This document shows, one piece after another, positions 27,397-36,027 of a stretch of 64,000 nt of DNA. Where the stretch lies: contig JAPWHL010000004.1 in the NCBI GenBank assembly GCA_027214255.1, positions 124,001 to 188,000 on the forward strand, read 5' to 3'. A model generated the notes under the pieces. It was not told the DNA's origin, ran no database searches, and saw only the letters and a list, made by a program, of their open reading frames with translations. This DNA comes from Roseovarius aestuarii. Lineage in GTDB: Bacteria; Pseudomonadota; Alphaproteobacteria; Rhodobacterales; Rhodobacteraceae. Position 1 is the stretch's first letter. The number at the start of each line of letters is the position of its first letter. Position numbers and translations under genes: made by a program.

Positions 27397-28284
27397 TCAA
27401 TCCAACTGCTTGCGTTGAATGTTCAGGGTAAGCCAGTCAATGAAGGCTGCAATGGGCCCGTTAATGGGTAGATTGGGAGCGACGACGAGGTAATAGGCAA
27501 GGCTTTGACGGCTGATCATCGCAGGCAGCGGCCGTACCAATCGACCCGTGGCGAGATCGCTGGCCATCGTCAGATCATCGCCGATGGCCACGCCTAAACC
27601 TTCGCGCGCGGCAACAATACCGTGGTTGAAATCATCAAAGCGCAACCTTCTGTTGATCAACGAAGGATCCTTGCCGTGCGCCACCATAAACTCGCGCCAA
27701 TGCGCCCCTCCCGGTTCATCAATCATGACATGCTTGAACAAATCATCGATCTTTCTCACCGGTTCCGGCCCGTTCATTATGCGCGGGCTGCACACCGGAA
27801 AAACGTCAAGTTGGCGAAGGAGCCGAATGTTTCGATCCGGCCATTCAGGACGCCCATAGAGTATCTCAAGATCGGATTCTGCCCTTTGGCGCGTGCTGGC
27901 CGACAAAATGGTAATAGAGATGTCAGGATAGCTTTTGAAAAATTGTGGCAATCGTGGAACCAGCCATGTCGCGGCCAGACCGGGCATACACGTCACTGTC
28001 AGTTCCCCCTCAAAGCTTTGCTCGGTGACAGCCCGCAACGCGATGTCAATGTCATCAAATGCCTTTGATAACTGTGGCATCAATTGCCGGCCCTTTGGTG
28101 TCAGCTCGATTCCGCGCCCAGAGCGCCGGGTCAGGGTCACGCCAAGAGCGTTTTCAAGGGCTTTGACCTGTTTGCTGATAGCGCCGTGGGTCACATAAAG
28201 CTCTTGCGCCGCCTTGCTAATATTAAGCCTGCGGCCCGCAGCTTCAAAGGCACGTATTGCGCTGAATGGGGGTAAGTCGCGCAT
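27397..28284 (-). CDS. LysR-family (GcvA-like) regulator
   Basis: A 295-residue LysR regulator, starting at ATG 28284 (MRDLPPFSAIRAFEAAGR), the classical start of the GcvA subgroup; the TTG start at 28323 would add 13 residues that do not fit the family. The HTH region is NISKAAQELYVTHGAISKQV; the effector domain contains TVTCMPGLAATWLVPRLPQF. It is divergent to the guanidine-modifying enzyme gene at 28428 and upstream of the amidohydrolase gene at 27352. It therefore most likely controls the ABC importer operon to its right, via the repeated sites at 28309-28352. Confidence 0.9.
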   Translation of the reverse strand: MRDLPPFSAIRAFEAAGRRLNISKAAQELYVTHGAISKQVKALENALGVTLTRRSGRGIELTPKGRQLMPQLSKAFDDIDIALRAVTEQSFEGELTVTCMPGLAATWLVPRLPQFFKSYPDISITILSASTRQRAESDLEILYGRPEWPDRNIRLLRQLDVFPVCSPRIMNGPEPVRKIDDLFKHVMIDEPGGAHWREFMVAHGKDPSLINRRLRFDDFNHGIVAAREGLGVAIGDDLTMASDLATGRLVRPLPAMISRQSLAYYLVVAPNLPINGPIAAFIDWLTLNIQRKQLD

Positions 28285-28308
28285 TTGCAGTTTGTCTTTC
28301 CTTAGGGA

Positions 28309-28352
28309 CGAAAAGTGGATCAATATGTGAGTTTTTTTCCGAAAAGTTGGAT
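28309..28352. promoter_or_regulatory. Tandem operator repeats upstream of the guanidine/ABC operon
   Basis: CGAAAAGTGGAT at 28309-28320 is repeated as CGAAAAGTTGGAT at 28340-28352, both followed by AT(A/T)TGTG-like bases. The 31-base spacing is close to three helical turns, so both sites face the same side of the helix. This is the expected geometry for a LysR tetramer in the divergent region between 27397-28284 and 28428. Confidence 0.55.
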
Positions 28353-28427
28353 ATTTTGTGGTATTGTGTCATCATTTTTCACAGCTTAGCCTGCATTTGA
28401 CAAGACATAATCGGGAAGGGCCTTGAG

Positions 28428-29444
28428 ATGTCTCAACCAGCTGCGCAAAAGAACATCAGCGTCTACAGCGCCACAATCAAAATGTTCGGCTCGGAACCTG
28501 ACCCCGCTTTTGACGATCCCGAAAGGCTTGTCCGCCTGTGGGGAAAACAGTGGGGGTGCGACAACGATGTGGGGCAGCTTCGCGCGGTGCTGATGCATCG
28601 CCCCGGCGACGAATTCAACATCATCGACCGAAACAAGGCGATCCCAGAAACCGGTGGATTTGGTGATCTAGACACTGGCTGGTACTGGCAAAGCCAAGAA
28701 ATCCCCGATCTGACCGAGCTACAAGCCCAGCACGACGGTTTGGCAACCGCATTGCGTGCGGAAGGGGCGGAAGTAATCTATCTTGAAGGCGTCACCGATG
28801 GACGGTTCAAGTCTGTCTATACCCGCGACTCCTGCATTGCCGTACCGGGGGGGGCAATCGTAACGCGCCTTGCCCCGCGGATGCGCCATGGCGAAGAACA
28901 AGTGGTGACACGTACTCTGGCCAAAGCGGGCGCACCGATTCTGCGTACGCTGCACGGTAGGGCCATGTCCGAAGGCGGCAGCTTTGCTTGGCTGAATTCC
29001 AAGACCGCAGTGATCGGACGGGGTATTCGTCAGAACGACGAAGGAATCGCCCAGATTTCCGAAGTGCTGGCACATATGGGTGTCGAACTGTTGGTGGTCG
29101 ATTTACGCGGGTACGATATCCACCTCGACGGGCATTTTCTGATGCTCGCACCGGATCTCGCGTTGATCTGGGCACGGGGGCTGCCATTTAGTTTTCTCGA
29201 AAAACTGAAAGAGCTGAACATCCGTACGATCGAAATGTCCGAAGCCGATAATCGGTGGATCGTCAACGGGTTAGCAGTACGACCCCGACGCGTTCTCATG
29301 CCCGAAGGCATATCCGACGAAACGCGCATCGCTCTTGAACACGAAGGCGTGGAAATAGTCACTGTGCCTTATGACAGGGTACAAATGAACGGAGGCGGGA
29401 TTCATTGCTCGACTTCGCCATTGATCCGCGACAGCATAACCTAA
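28428..29444 (+). CDS. Guanidine-modifying enzyme (arginine deiminase/DDAH/amidinotransferase fold)
   Basis: A 338-residue alpha/beta-propeller enzyme. The catalytic set is complete: D134 in RDSCIAVPGG, E182 in SEGGSF, H232 and D234 in IHLDGHF, and the nucleophile C327 in NGGGIHCST. The family attacks the guanidinium carbon of arginine, methylarginines or similar compounds, producing citrulline plus an amine, or transferring the amidine. It is longer than DDAH (about 255 residues) and shorter than arginine deiminase (about 410), nearest in size and motif order to the bacterial amidinotransferase/ADI-like group. As the first gene of an operon with an ABC importer, an oxidase and a deacylase, it probably acts in catabolism. 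Confidence 0.87.
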   Translation: MSQPAAQKNISVYSATIKMFGSEPDPAFDDPERLVRLWGKQWGCDNDVGQLRAVLMHRPGDEFNIIDRNKAIPETGGFGDLDTGWYWQSQEIPDLTELQAQHDGLATALRAEGAEVIYLEGVTDGRFKSVYTRDSCIAVPGGAIVTRLAPRMRHGEEQVVTRTLAKAGAPILRTLHGRAMSEGGSFAWLNSKTAVIGRGIRQNDEGIAQISEVLAHMGVELLVVDLRGYDIHLDGHFLMLAPDLALIWARGLPFSFLEKLKELNIRTIEMSEADNRWIVNGLAVRPRRVLMPEGISDETRIALEHEGVEIVTVPYDRVQMNGGGIHCSTSPLIRDSIT

Positions 29445-29505
29445 AGTCAGGCCGAAAGAGCCGACACACAACAAACCAACCACACAGACCAACAGGGAGA
29501 AAGAG

Positions 29506-30546
29506 ATGAACTTTCGTAAAACACTGCTGAGTGTCACCGCATTAACGACCATTATGGGCGCGGGTGCAGGTGCGGTTTTGGCACAGGATTCGATCACGAT
29601 TGCATCGTGGGGCGGCGCCTATCAAGAGGCCCAGCGCAAGGCTTGGTTCGACGTTGTCGAAGAAGAGCTCGGCATCAAAGTTATCGAGGACACGACATCG
29701 GGCGCAGCAGACGTGCGCGTACAGGTCGCCTCGGGTGCTCCGACGTGGGATCTGGTTCAACAAGGCAACTACAGCTGCGCAATCCTTGAAAACGAAGGCA
29801 ATGTCGAAATGCTGGACGAATCTGTCCTGAGCGTGCCCGGCATTCCCGACATCATGAAAGGCAAGGGCTGGATCAGTAACCTTGTTTACGGTGCCGTTCT
29901 GGCGCGCAGCGACGCAGCCTATCCCGAAGATAAACCAAACTCGTGGGCTGATTTCTGGGATACCGAAAAATTCCCCGGCCCGCGCAGCCTGCGCCGCAAC
30001 CCGGTCTATAGCTTGGAAGCCGCACTTATTGCTGATGGCGTCCCCATGGACGAACTGTATCCCCTTGATACCGAGCGCGCCTTTAACAAGCTGAAAGAAC
30101 TGAAGGACGATGTCGCCGTCTGGTGGAGCTCGGGTGCGCAATCCGCGCAGATTCTGCAAGATGGCGAAGTGGACATGGCGTTGGTGTGGAATGGCCGCGC
30201 GCAATCCATCGCAGATGCGGGTGCTCCGGTCAGCATTACCTTTGATCAGCAAATGGTTCTGACAGACTGCTGGGTCATCCCAAAAGGCGCCAAGAACAAA
30301 GACCTGGCAATGAAGGCAATCGAGATCATGAGCCGCCCAGAAGTTCAGGCGCGCATCTCGCTGTTCATCAATTATGGTCCGGCAAACGCGGATGCGTTCG
30401 ACACCGGTGTAATCGATGACGACGTGGCCAAAGGTCTGCCCAGCCATCCCGATAACGTCGCCAAAGGCTTTGTTCTGGATGCCGGTTATTGGGCAGAGAA
30501 CCTCGACAAGCTGACGCAGGACTTCGACTTTTTCATCCAGGAATAA
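29506..30546 (+). CDS. Periplasmic substrate-binding protein of a polyamine/opine-type ABC importer
   Basis: A 346-residue secreted protein with an N-terminal signal peptide (MNFRKTLLSVTALTTIMGAG, cleavage likely after VLA at about residue 26). The mature part has the PotD/PotF-type type-II fold (ITIASWGGAYQEAQRK, VWWSSGAQSAQILQDGEVDMAL, PKGAKNKDLAMKAIEIM). It would deliver the solute to the permeases encoded downstream. The binding pocket differs enough from PotD that the ligand cannot be named; a guanidino compound or polyamine fits the operon. An AGGGAGAAAGAG ribosome-binding region precedes the ATG. Confidence 0.92.
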   Translation: MNFRKTLLSVTALTTIMGAGAGAVLAQDSITIASWGGAYQEAQRKAWFDVVEEELGIKVIEDTTSGAADVRVQVASGAPTWDLVQQGNYSCAILENEGNVEMLDESVLSVPGIPDIMKGKGWISNLVYGAVLARSDAAYPEDKPNSWADFWDTEKFPGPRSLRRNPVYSLEAALIADGVPMDELYPLDTERAFNKLKELKDDVAVWWSSGAQSAQILQDGEVDMALVWNGRAQSIADAGAPVSITFDQQMVLTDCWVIPKGAKNKDLAMKAIEIMSRPEVQARISLFINYGPANADAFDTGVIDDDVAKGLPSHPDNVAKGFVLDAGYWAENLDKLTQDFDFFIQE

Positions 30547-30552
30547 GTAGCA

Positions 30553-31689
30553 ATGCATGATGTGAACAAATCCACCGGCCCGGTATCCACCGGGCCGGAC
30601 GTGGCATCGGGCCGCGGCCGCGCCTTGCCGATTAGCGTAAAGTCACTGACAAAAACCTATGGCGCATTCAATGCGCTGAACAACGTCAGTATCGACATCC
30701 GCAGCGGTGAGTTCATGACCCTGCTTGGTCCGTCTGGATCAGGCAAAACGACCCTTTTGATGGTGCTGGCCGGATTTGTGCGCCCCGATAGCGGATCGGT
30801 GCTGTTTGGCGATGACGAAGTCCTGCTGCTACCGCCGCACAAGCGCGACATCGGGATGGTGTTCCAAAACTACGCTTTATTCCCACATATGACGGTCGCA
30901 GAAAACCTAGCGTATCCGCTGAAACTACGCAGCATTGGAAAATCCGAAAGGCAAGACCGGGTCAACCGCGCGCTTGATCTTGTACAACTCGGCGGTCTGG
31001 GCGACCGGGGCATCGACGCTCTGTCAGGTGGCCAACGCCAGCGTGTGGCACTGGCCCGCGCCGTCATCTTTGAACCGCGCATTCTGTTGATGGATGAACC
31101 CCTTTCGGCACTGGACAAGAATCTGCGCGAACAGATGCAGTTCGAAGTCCGCGCGTTACATGACCGGCTAGGTATCACCACTGTTTATGTTACACACGAT
31201 CAACGCGAAGCGCTGACAATGTCAGATCGTATCGCAGTTATCAACGATGGCCAGATTCAGCAGGTCGATCCACCACAACGCCTGTATGAGCGGCCCAAAA
31301 CCTTCTTTGTCGCCAGTTTCATCGGAGAAACCTATCGCCTGCCTGTGGACGTAACCAACGGCACGGCCAGCCTGTTTGGCCAACCAATCAAAACAGGTGG
31401 GCCGTTGGAGTCCACCGCCTTGCAACAGGCCCTGATCTTGCGACCCGAGATGCTGCAAATCGCCGATGGCGGCCCCGGACCAGACGAAAACCAGATGACC
31501 GGCACGTTGCGTCAAACCGTATTTCAAGGCGACAGCATCGTCAGTTACATTTCCATTCACGGCGATCATGAAATTGCAGTCCGCAGCCAGCATCGCAGCA
31601 ATCAAACCTTGCCCGTCCCCGGTAGCCAAGTACGGTTGTCATGGTTGATTCAGGACACGGTCATTCTTCCCGAGGATGACCAGACATGA
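30553..31689 (+). CDS. ABC importer ATPase (PotA-type)
   Basis: A 378-residue ATP-binding subunit. It has Walker A LLGPSGSGKTTLLM, the Q-loop MVFQNYALFPHMTV, signature DALSGGQRQRVALARA, Walker B ILLMDEPLSALD and the H-loop VTHDQREAL, then a C-terminal TOBE regulatory domain from about residue 260. It powers import by the two permeases that follow. It lies seven bases after the binding-protein gene and overlaps the next gene by four bases, so the operon is tightly coupled. Confidence 0.95.
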   Translation: MHDVNKSTGPVSTGPDVASGRGRALPISVKSLTKTYGAFNALNNVSIDIRSGEFMTLLGPSGSGKTTLLMVLAGFVRPDSGSVLFGDDEVLLLPPHKRDIGMVFQNYALFPHMTVAENLAYPLKLRSIGKSERQDRVNRALDLVQLGGLGDRGIDALSGGQRQRVALARAVIFEPRILLMDEPLSALDKNLREQMQFEVRALHDRLGITTVYVTHDQREALTMSDRIAVINDGQIQQVDPPQRLYERPKTFFVASFIGETYRLPVDVTNGTASLFGQPIKTGGPLESTALQQALILRPEMLQIADGGPGPDENQMTGTLRQTVFQGDSIVSYISIHGDHEIAVRSQHRSNQTLPVPGSQVRLSWLIQDTVILPEDDQT

Positions 31690-32573
31690 CCGCTACGGAA
31701 CACACAGAACCCCTGAACAAACAGGCTCTGAAAAGGCAGGCACGCACACAACAGCGCAACGAGCTGTCTTTGTCGCTTCCCGCATTCATCCTTGTTGGGA
31801 GCCTTGTTCTGGTCCCGATTGGCTGGCTGTTCTGGTTGTCGATCTATGGTGCGGATGGCTTCACAGCCGAGAACTATATTCGTCTGCTGCACCCATCCTA
31901 CAAGAAAACCTTGATCACTACATTCGAGCTCGCCTTTCTGGTCACCGGTCTTTGTATTTTGCTGGGTTATCCGCTGGCATATCTGGCTTCGCAGCTGAAA
32001 CCGCGCATGGCAAGTTTGGTGTTGCTATGTGTGCTGTTTCCATTCTGGACCTCGCTTTTGGTGCGGACCTATGCATGGTTGGTGCTGCTGCAACGCCGCG
32101 GATTAATTAACACTTGGCTGATGGACATGGGGCTGATCGACGCCCCGCTAAAACTGGCACATAACTTTACGGGGACCACTATTGGAATGGTGCATATCAT
32201 GTTGCCATTCTTCGTTCTGCCGCTCTATGCGAGCATGAAAACCGTGGATCTTAGCCTGCTAAAGGCTGCCGCCAACTTGGGTGCGTCACCGGTCAAAGCC
32301 TTTTGGCAGATCTATGTGCCACTGACCTTGTCGGGGTTGGGCGCTGGCGTGATTTTGGTCTTTGTTCTGTCGCTGGGTTTCTATGTAACCCCCGCCCTAC
32401 TGGGCGGTGGCCGTGTGATGATGTGGGCCATGCAAATCGAACGATCAATGGCGGTCTATGCAGACTGGGGTGCGGCCAGCGCGCTGGGCGTTGTCCTGTT
32501 GGTTATGACCTTAGGTATCCTTTGGGCGTTTGCGCGCCTGACAGGAGCCATGTCATCGGTGGAGGGGAAGTAA
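31686..32573 (+). CDS. ABC importer permease (PotB-type)
   Basis: A 295-residue inner-membrane subunit with about six transmembrane helices and the EAA loop KAAANLGASPVKAFWQIYVPL near residue 197 that contacts the ATPase. It forms the channel with the second permease. Its ATG overlaps the TGA of the ATPase gene. Confidence 0.94.
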   Translation: MTATEHTEPLNKQALKRQARTQQRNELSLSLPAFILVGSLVLVPIGWLFWLSIYGADGFTAENYIRLLHPSYKKTLITTFELAFLVTGLCILLGYPLAYLASQLKPRMASLVLLCVLFPFWTSLLVRTYAWLVLLQRRGLINTWLMDMGLIDAPLKLAHNFTGTTIGMVHIMLPFFVLPLYASMKTVDLSLLKAAANLGASPVKAFWQIYVPLTLSGLGAGVILVFVLSLGFYVTPALLGGGRVMMWAMQIERSMAVYADWGAASALGVVLLVMTLGILWAFARLTGAMSSVEGK

Positions 32574-32574
32574 T

Positions 32575-33381
32575 ATGTGGAACAAGCCCGCAACCGACAC
32601 ACAGGTCACGCATCTTCAGCGGCTTTGGCTATATATCTTGTGTACGCTGGTCCTCTTGTTTCTGGTTATGCCCACCCTACTCGTGATTCCGATGAGTTTT
32701 TCGGATTCGCGCTATCTAAGCTTCCCGCCAGAATCGTGGTCATTACGGTGGTATCGTGCCTATTTCAGTTCCGCGGAATGGTTACAGGCCACTGCCGTAT
32801 CCTTTAAGGTGGCCTTTCTGACGATGATATTGGCGACAACCACTGGCACCCTCGCGTCTTACGGGTTGCATACAACGCGTGCGCGCTTGGGCAAGTACAT
32901 GATGGTGCTGCTGACAATGCCAATGATTATTCCGGTGATCCTTCTGGCTGTCGGAATATTCCTGACCTTCGCGCCCGTCGGTCTAAACTCGACCATTGGG
33001 GGGCTGGTGCTGGCGCATACCGTGCTGGCTATTCCATTGGTGATGATCACCGTGACCGCAGGATTAAAAAACTTCGACATCAACCAAGAAATGGTCGCGC
33101 GCTCAATGGGGGCTTCACGGCCTTGGGCTTTCTTGACGGTAACATTGCCGCAAATTCGTAACTCGGTTTTGTCGGGTGCCTTGCTCGCCTTTATCATCTC
33201 GCTGGACGAGGTCGTGATCGCACTACTGATTGCAGGCGGTGACAAAGCAACCCTGACCCGTCGCATGTTCCTGGCATTGCGTGACGAGATCGACCCGACG
33301 ATTGCAGCCATCTCGACGTTGCTGATTGTGTTTTCAATCGTGATGTTGGCCCTTTCGCAATTTCTTCAATCCAAAAAATAG
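32575..33381 (+). CDS. ABC importer permease (PotC-type)
   Basis: A 268-residue six-helix membrane subunit with the EAA loop MVARSMGASRPWAFLTVTLPQ near residue 176. The pair PotB-PotC-type permeases completes the importer. It starts one base after the previous stop. There is no sign of truncation. Confidence 0.94.
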   Translation: MWNKPATDTQVTHLQRLWLYILCTLVLLFLVMPTLLVIPMSFSDSRYLSFPPESWSLRWYRAYFSSAEWLQATAVSFKVAFLTMILATTTGTLASYGLHTTRARLGKYMMVLLTMPMIIPVILLAVGIFLTFAPVGLNSTIGGLVLAHTVLAIPLVMITVTAGLKNFDINQEMVARSMGASRPWAFLTVTLPQIRNSVLSGALLAFIISLDEVVIALLIAGGDKATLTRRMFLALRDEIDPTIAAISTLLIVFSIVMLALSQFLQSKK

Positions 33382-33390
33382 GCTTCCGGC

Positions 33391-34698
33391 ATGCAGGACG
33401 AGCGTCTCTTCACCCCCGATTTCAAGACGCAACCATACTGGTGGGATGCCGCGCGTCCCGGCATAGGCGCCCCGGCACAGATACCGACAAAAGTCGATGT
33501 TTGCATCATCGGCGGCGGCTTTACCGGACTGTCCTGCGCGTTGGAATTGGCCCGTGATGGCACATCATGCGCAGTATTAGACTCAAAACGAATTGGGCAA
33601 GGGGCCAGCTCGCGCAATGGCGGGCTGGTATCGGGCGCACTGAAACATGCAGAATCCTCGCTGGTTGGTCATGTCGGCGAAGAACGCGCCATGCAGCTCA
33701 TGCGCGAAGCCGCAGGAACCCTTCAGTTCCTTGATGATCTGATTACCCGCGAGGGGATTGAATGTGATTTTGCCCGCGTCGGCCGGTTTAGCTGTGCGTG
33801 GTCGCGTAAACACTATGACAGCATGGCACGTAGCGCGGAAAAGACCGCAATGCTGACGGGTGAACCCGCCTATATGGTCCCGCAAAACCACCAGCGTGAT
33901 GAGATCGGCAGCGACTACTTTTTTGGCGGGCAGGTGTCTGAAGGTGCGGCAACAATTCATCCGGGCAAATACGTCGCCGGTCTGGCAGACGCCGCTCAGC
34001 GCGCTGGAGCGCAGTTGCTGGGGCAGACCCATATGAAGGGGATGACCCGCACCGCGCAGGGCTGGCTGGTCGAAACCGATCGAGGTGTGATCGAAGCGGA
34101 ACGCGTGATGCTGGGCACGAACGGATACACCGGGCGTGAAACGCCATGGTTCCGACGGCGGCTTGTCCCGGTGGCAAGTTTCCTAGTTGCCACCGAAGAA
34201 TTGCCCGAGGGCCTTGCCCAAGAACTGGTTCCTAACGCCCGCGGTCTTGCGGATTCGCGCCGCGTTCTAAATTATTTCCGCCTGTCACCCGATCACAAGC
34301 GGGTACTGTGGGGTGGGCGCGTCGGAACCCACGCGATGGATGCACGCCAAAGCGGGTTGCGCCTGCACAAAACGATGTGCCGTGTCTGGCCGCAGTTAAA
34401 GGACGTGCGCATATCTCACAGTTGGAACGGCAACGTCGCCTTCACCCTGGATTTCATCCCGCATCTGGGCGCGCACGAAGGCGTGCACTATGCGCTTGGC
34501 TGTCAAGGCAGCGGCGTGGCGATGCAATCATGGATGGGCACACAGGCCGCCCGCACCATGCTGCGCGGCAATAGCCAAAGCGCCTTTGCCGGTCTCGATT
34601 TTCCTGCTCAGCCCGGCTATGGCGGCAACCCATGGTTCTTGCCTCTGATCCTCCAATGGTACCGGCTGCGCGATCAAATAGACAGGAGGCTACAATGA
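33391..34698 (+). CDS. DAO-family FAD-dependent amine oxidase
   Basis: A 435-residue flavoprotein with the FAD-binding Rossmann fold VDVCIIGGGFTGLSCALELARD near residue 30 and the SSRNGGLVSG motif typical of gamma-glutamylputrescine oxidase (PuuB)/glycine- and sarcosine-oxidase relatives. It oxidises a C-N bond of a primary or secondary amine, releasing H2O2 or passing electrons on. The C-terminal GCQGSGVAMQ completes FAD binding. The operon position after the importer suggests it acts on the imported compound after deamidination or deacylation. It overlaps the next start by four bases. Confidence 0.88.
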   Translation: MQDERLFTPDFKTQPYWWDAARPGIGAPAQIPTKVDVCIIGGGFTGLSCALELARDGTSCAVLDSKRIGQGASSRNGGLVSGALKHAESSLVGHVGEERAMQLMREAAGTLQFLDDLITREGIECDFARVGRFSCAWSRKHYDSMARSAEKTAMLTGEPAYMVPQNHQRDEIGSDYFFGGQVSEGAATIHPGKYVAGLADAAQRAGAQLLGQTHMKGMTRTAQGWLVETDRGVIEAERVMLGTNGYTGRETPWFRRRLVPVASFLVATEELPEGLAQELVPNARGLADSRRVLNYFRLSPDHKRVLWGGRVGTHAMDARQSGLRLHKTMCRVWPQLKDVRISHSWNGNVAFTLDFIPHLGAHEGVHYALGCQGSGVAMQSWMGTQAARTMLRGNSQSAFAGLDFPAQPGYGGNPWFLPLILQWYRLRDQIDRRLQ

Positions 34699-35963
34699 CG
34701 GCTCATGACGACAACCGCGCCGAAATCCTTGGTTGGCTAGACGACGAACGCGATAACATTATCAACCTGCTCAAGACGTTCCTGCGCGCCCCGTCACCCA
34801 ATCCGCCGGGAAACACTTTGGCCGCAGCGCAGGTTGTACGTGATTATCTCGATGCTGCGGGACTGGACTACCGGGTAATTGACCCACATCCCGAAATGCC
34901 CAACATCGTCGCCACATTCGAGGGCAGCAGTGCGGGCCGGCACCTCGTTCTGAACGGTCATATGGATGTTTTTCCCGTCCCAGAAAGCAAAGCAGGCTGG
35001 ACTCATGAGCCATGGGGCGGTGAGGAAAAAGATGGACGCATCTATGGGCGCGGTGCCTGCGATATGAAACCGGGCACGACCGCTTCCATCATCACATATT
35101 GCCTTTTGCATCGCCTTCGCGACCGTCTGCACGGTCGATTAACGCTAACCTGCGTCTCGGACGAAGAGACATTTGGCCCCTGGGGCGCGCGCTATCTGAT
35201 GGAACATCACCCGGAAGTGCACGGTGATTGCCTGTTGAACGGCGAACCGGGCGGGCCGGAGTCGATCCGCTTTGGAGAGCGCGGCCCACTTTGGGTTGAG
35301 TTTACCGCCCGCGCCACGGGAGCGCATGGCGCTTATGTCCACATCACTGAAAGTGCCACCAAGATTGCCATGAATGTCGCACGCGACCTAGAGGAACTGA
35401 CAACACTCGAAGGAGCACCACCGCATAACGTCGCCAGTGCCGTGGATGCAGGCCGAAAAACCATGGACAGTATGATGGGCGACGGGGCTGGCGATCTGGT
35501 ATCGCGCGTCACGCTCAATATTGGGCTGATAAAAGGCGGGGAAAAGGCGAATATGATCCCGTCGGAATGCAGTTTTACCGCCGATTTGCGGCTCCCCGTG
35601 GGTATGTCCAAATCCGATCTTCTCCCGAAAATTGAAGACATCGCCGCGCGCTATCCCGGTGTTGAATGGAAAGTTGTTGGGGGAGACGAACCCTCATGGT
35701 GTGATCCGTATCACGAAATGGTCGGAATCCTCCAAAACAACGTCGAAGCATTCGGGCGCCCGCGCCCCACCCCCATCGTAAGCCTTGGCGGAACCGATGC
35801 ACGGCTTTGGCGGCATCATGGCGTCCCCGCGTATGTTTATGGCCCCTACCCGTATGGAATGGGCTCACACGACGAGAATGTCGATATCGAAGAATTCCTG
35901 CATATCGTGCGCACCCATGTACTGTCAGCATGCGACTATCTCAGTCGCCCAAAGGACAGCTAA
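34695..35963 (+). CDS. M20-family deacylase (ArgE/DapE/ACY1 type)
   Basis: A 422-residue zinc hydrolase. The start is ATG 34695, preceded by AGGAGG and overlapping the previous stop, instead of the longer frame from 34632. Metal ligands and catalytic residues are visible: NGHMDVFPV (His and Asp), GRGACDMKPG (bridging Asp), SDEETFGP (catalytic Glu pair), LNGEPGGPE and the C-terminal GSHDENVDI His. The family removes N-acyl groups or hydrolyses N-carbamoyl and N-acetyl amino acids. It is placed like EutE/DoeB, the deacetylase of ectoine breakdown, but no eutB/eutC genes are in this window. Confidence 0.9.
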   Translation: MTAHDDNRAEILGWLDDERDNIINLLKTFLRAPSPNPPGNTLAAAQVVRDYLDAAGLDYRVIDPHPEMPNIVATFEGSSAGRHLVLNGHMDVFPVPESKAGWTHEPWGGEEKDGRIYGRGACDMKPGTTASIITYCLLHRLRDRLHGRLTLTCVSDEETFGPWGARYLMEHHPEVHGDCLLNGEPGGPESIRFGERGPLWVEFTARATGAHGAYVHITESATKIAMNVARDLEELTTLEGAPPHNVASAVDAGRKTMDSMMGDGAGDLVSRVTLNIGLIKGGEKANMIPSECSFTADLRLPVGMSKSDLLPKIEDIAARYPGVEWKVVGGDEPSWCDPYHEMVGILQNNVEAFGRPRPTPIVSLGGTDARLWRHHGVPAYVYGPYPYGMGSHDENVDIEEFLHIVRTHVLSACDYLSRPKDS

Positions 35964-35988
35964 GGCATCCCACCTGATCTCAGGCCTG

Positions 35989-36016
35989 CAGGGGCGGCAC
36001 GATACCGCCGCCCCTG
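35989..36016. terminator. Hairpin between the M20 and M24 genes
   Basis: CAGGGGCGGC (35989-35998) pairs with GCCGCCCCTG (36007-36016) around an eight-base loop. It lies between convergent genes and likely terminates both ends of the cluster, although a T run is weak. Confidence 0.55.
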
Positions 36017-36027
36017 TAGGGGACCGC

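Noticed and set aside
29542-30558. Minus-strand frame opposite the solute-binding protein
   Set aside because: The plus strand has a signal peptide and binding-protein motifs; the reverse frame shows none.
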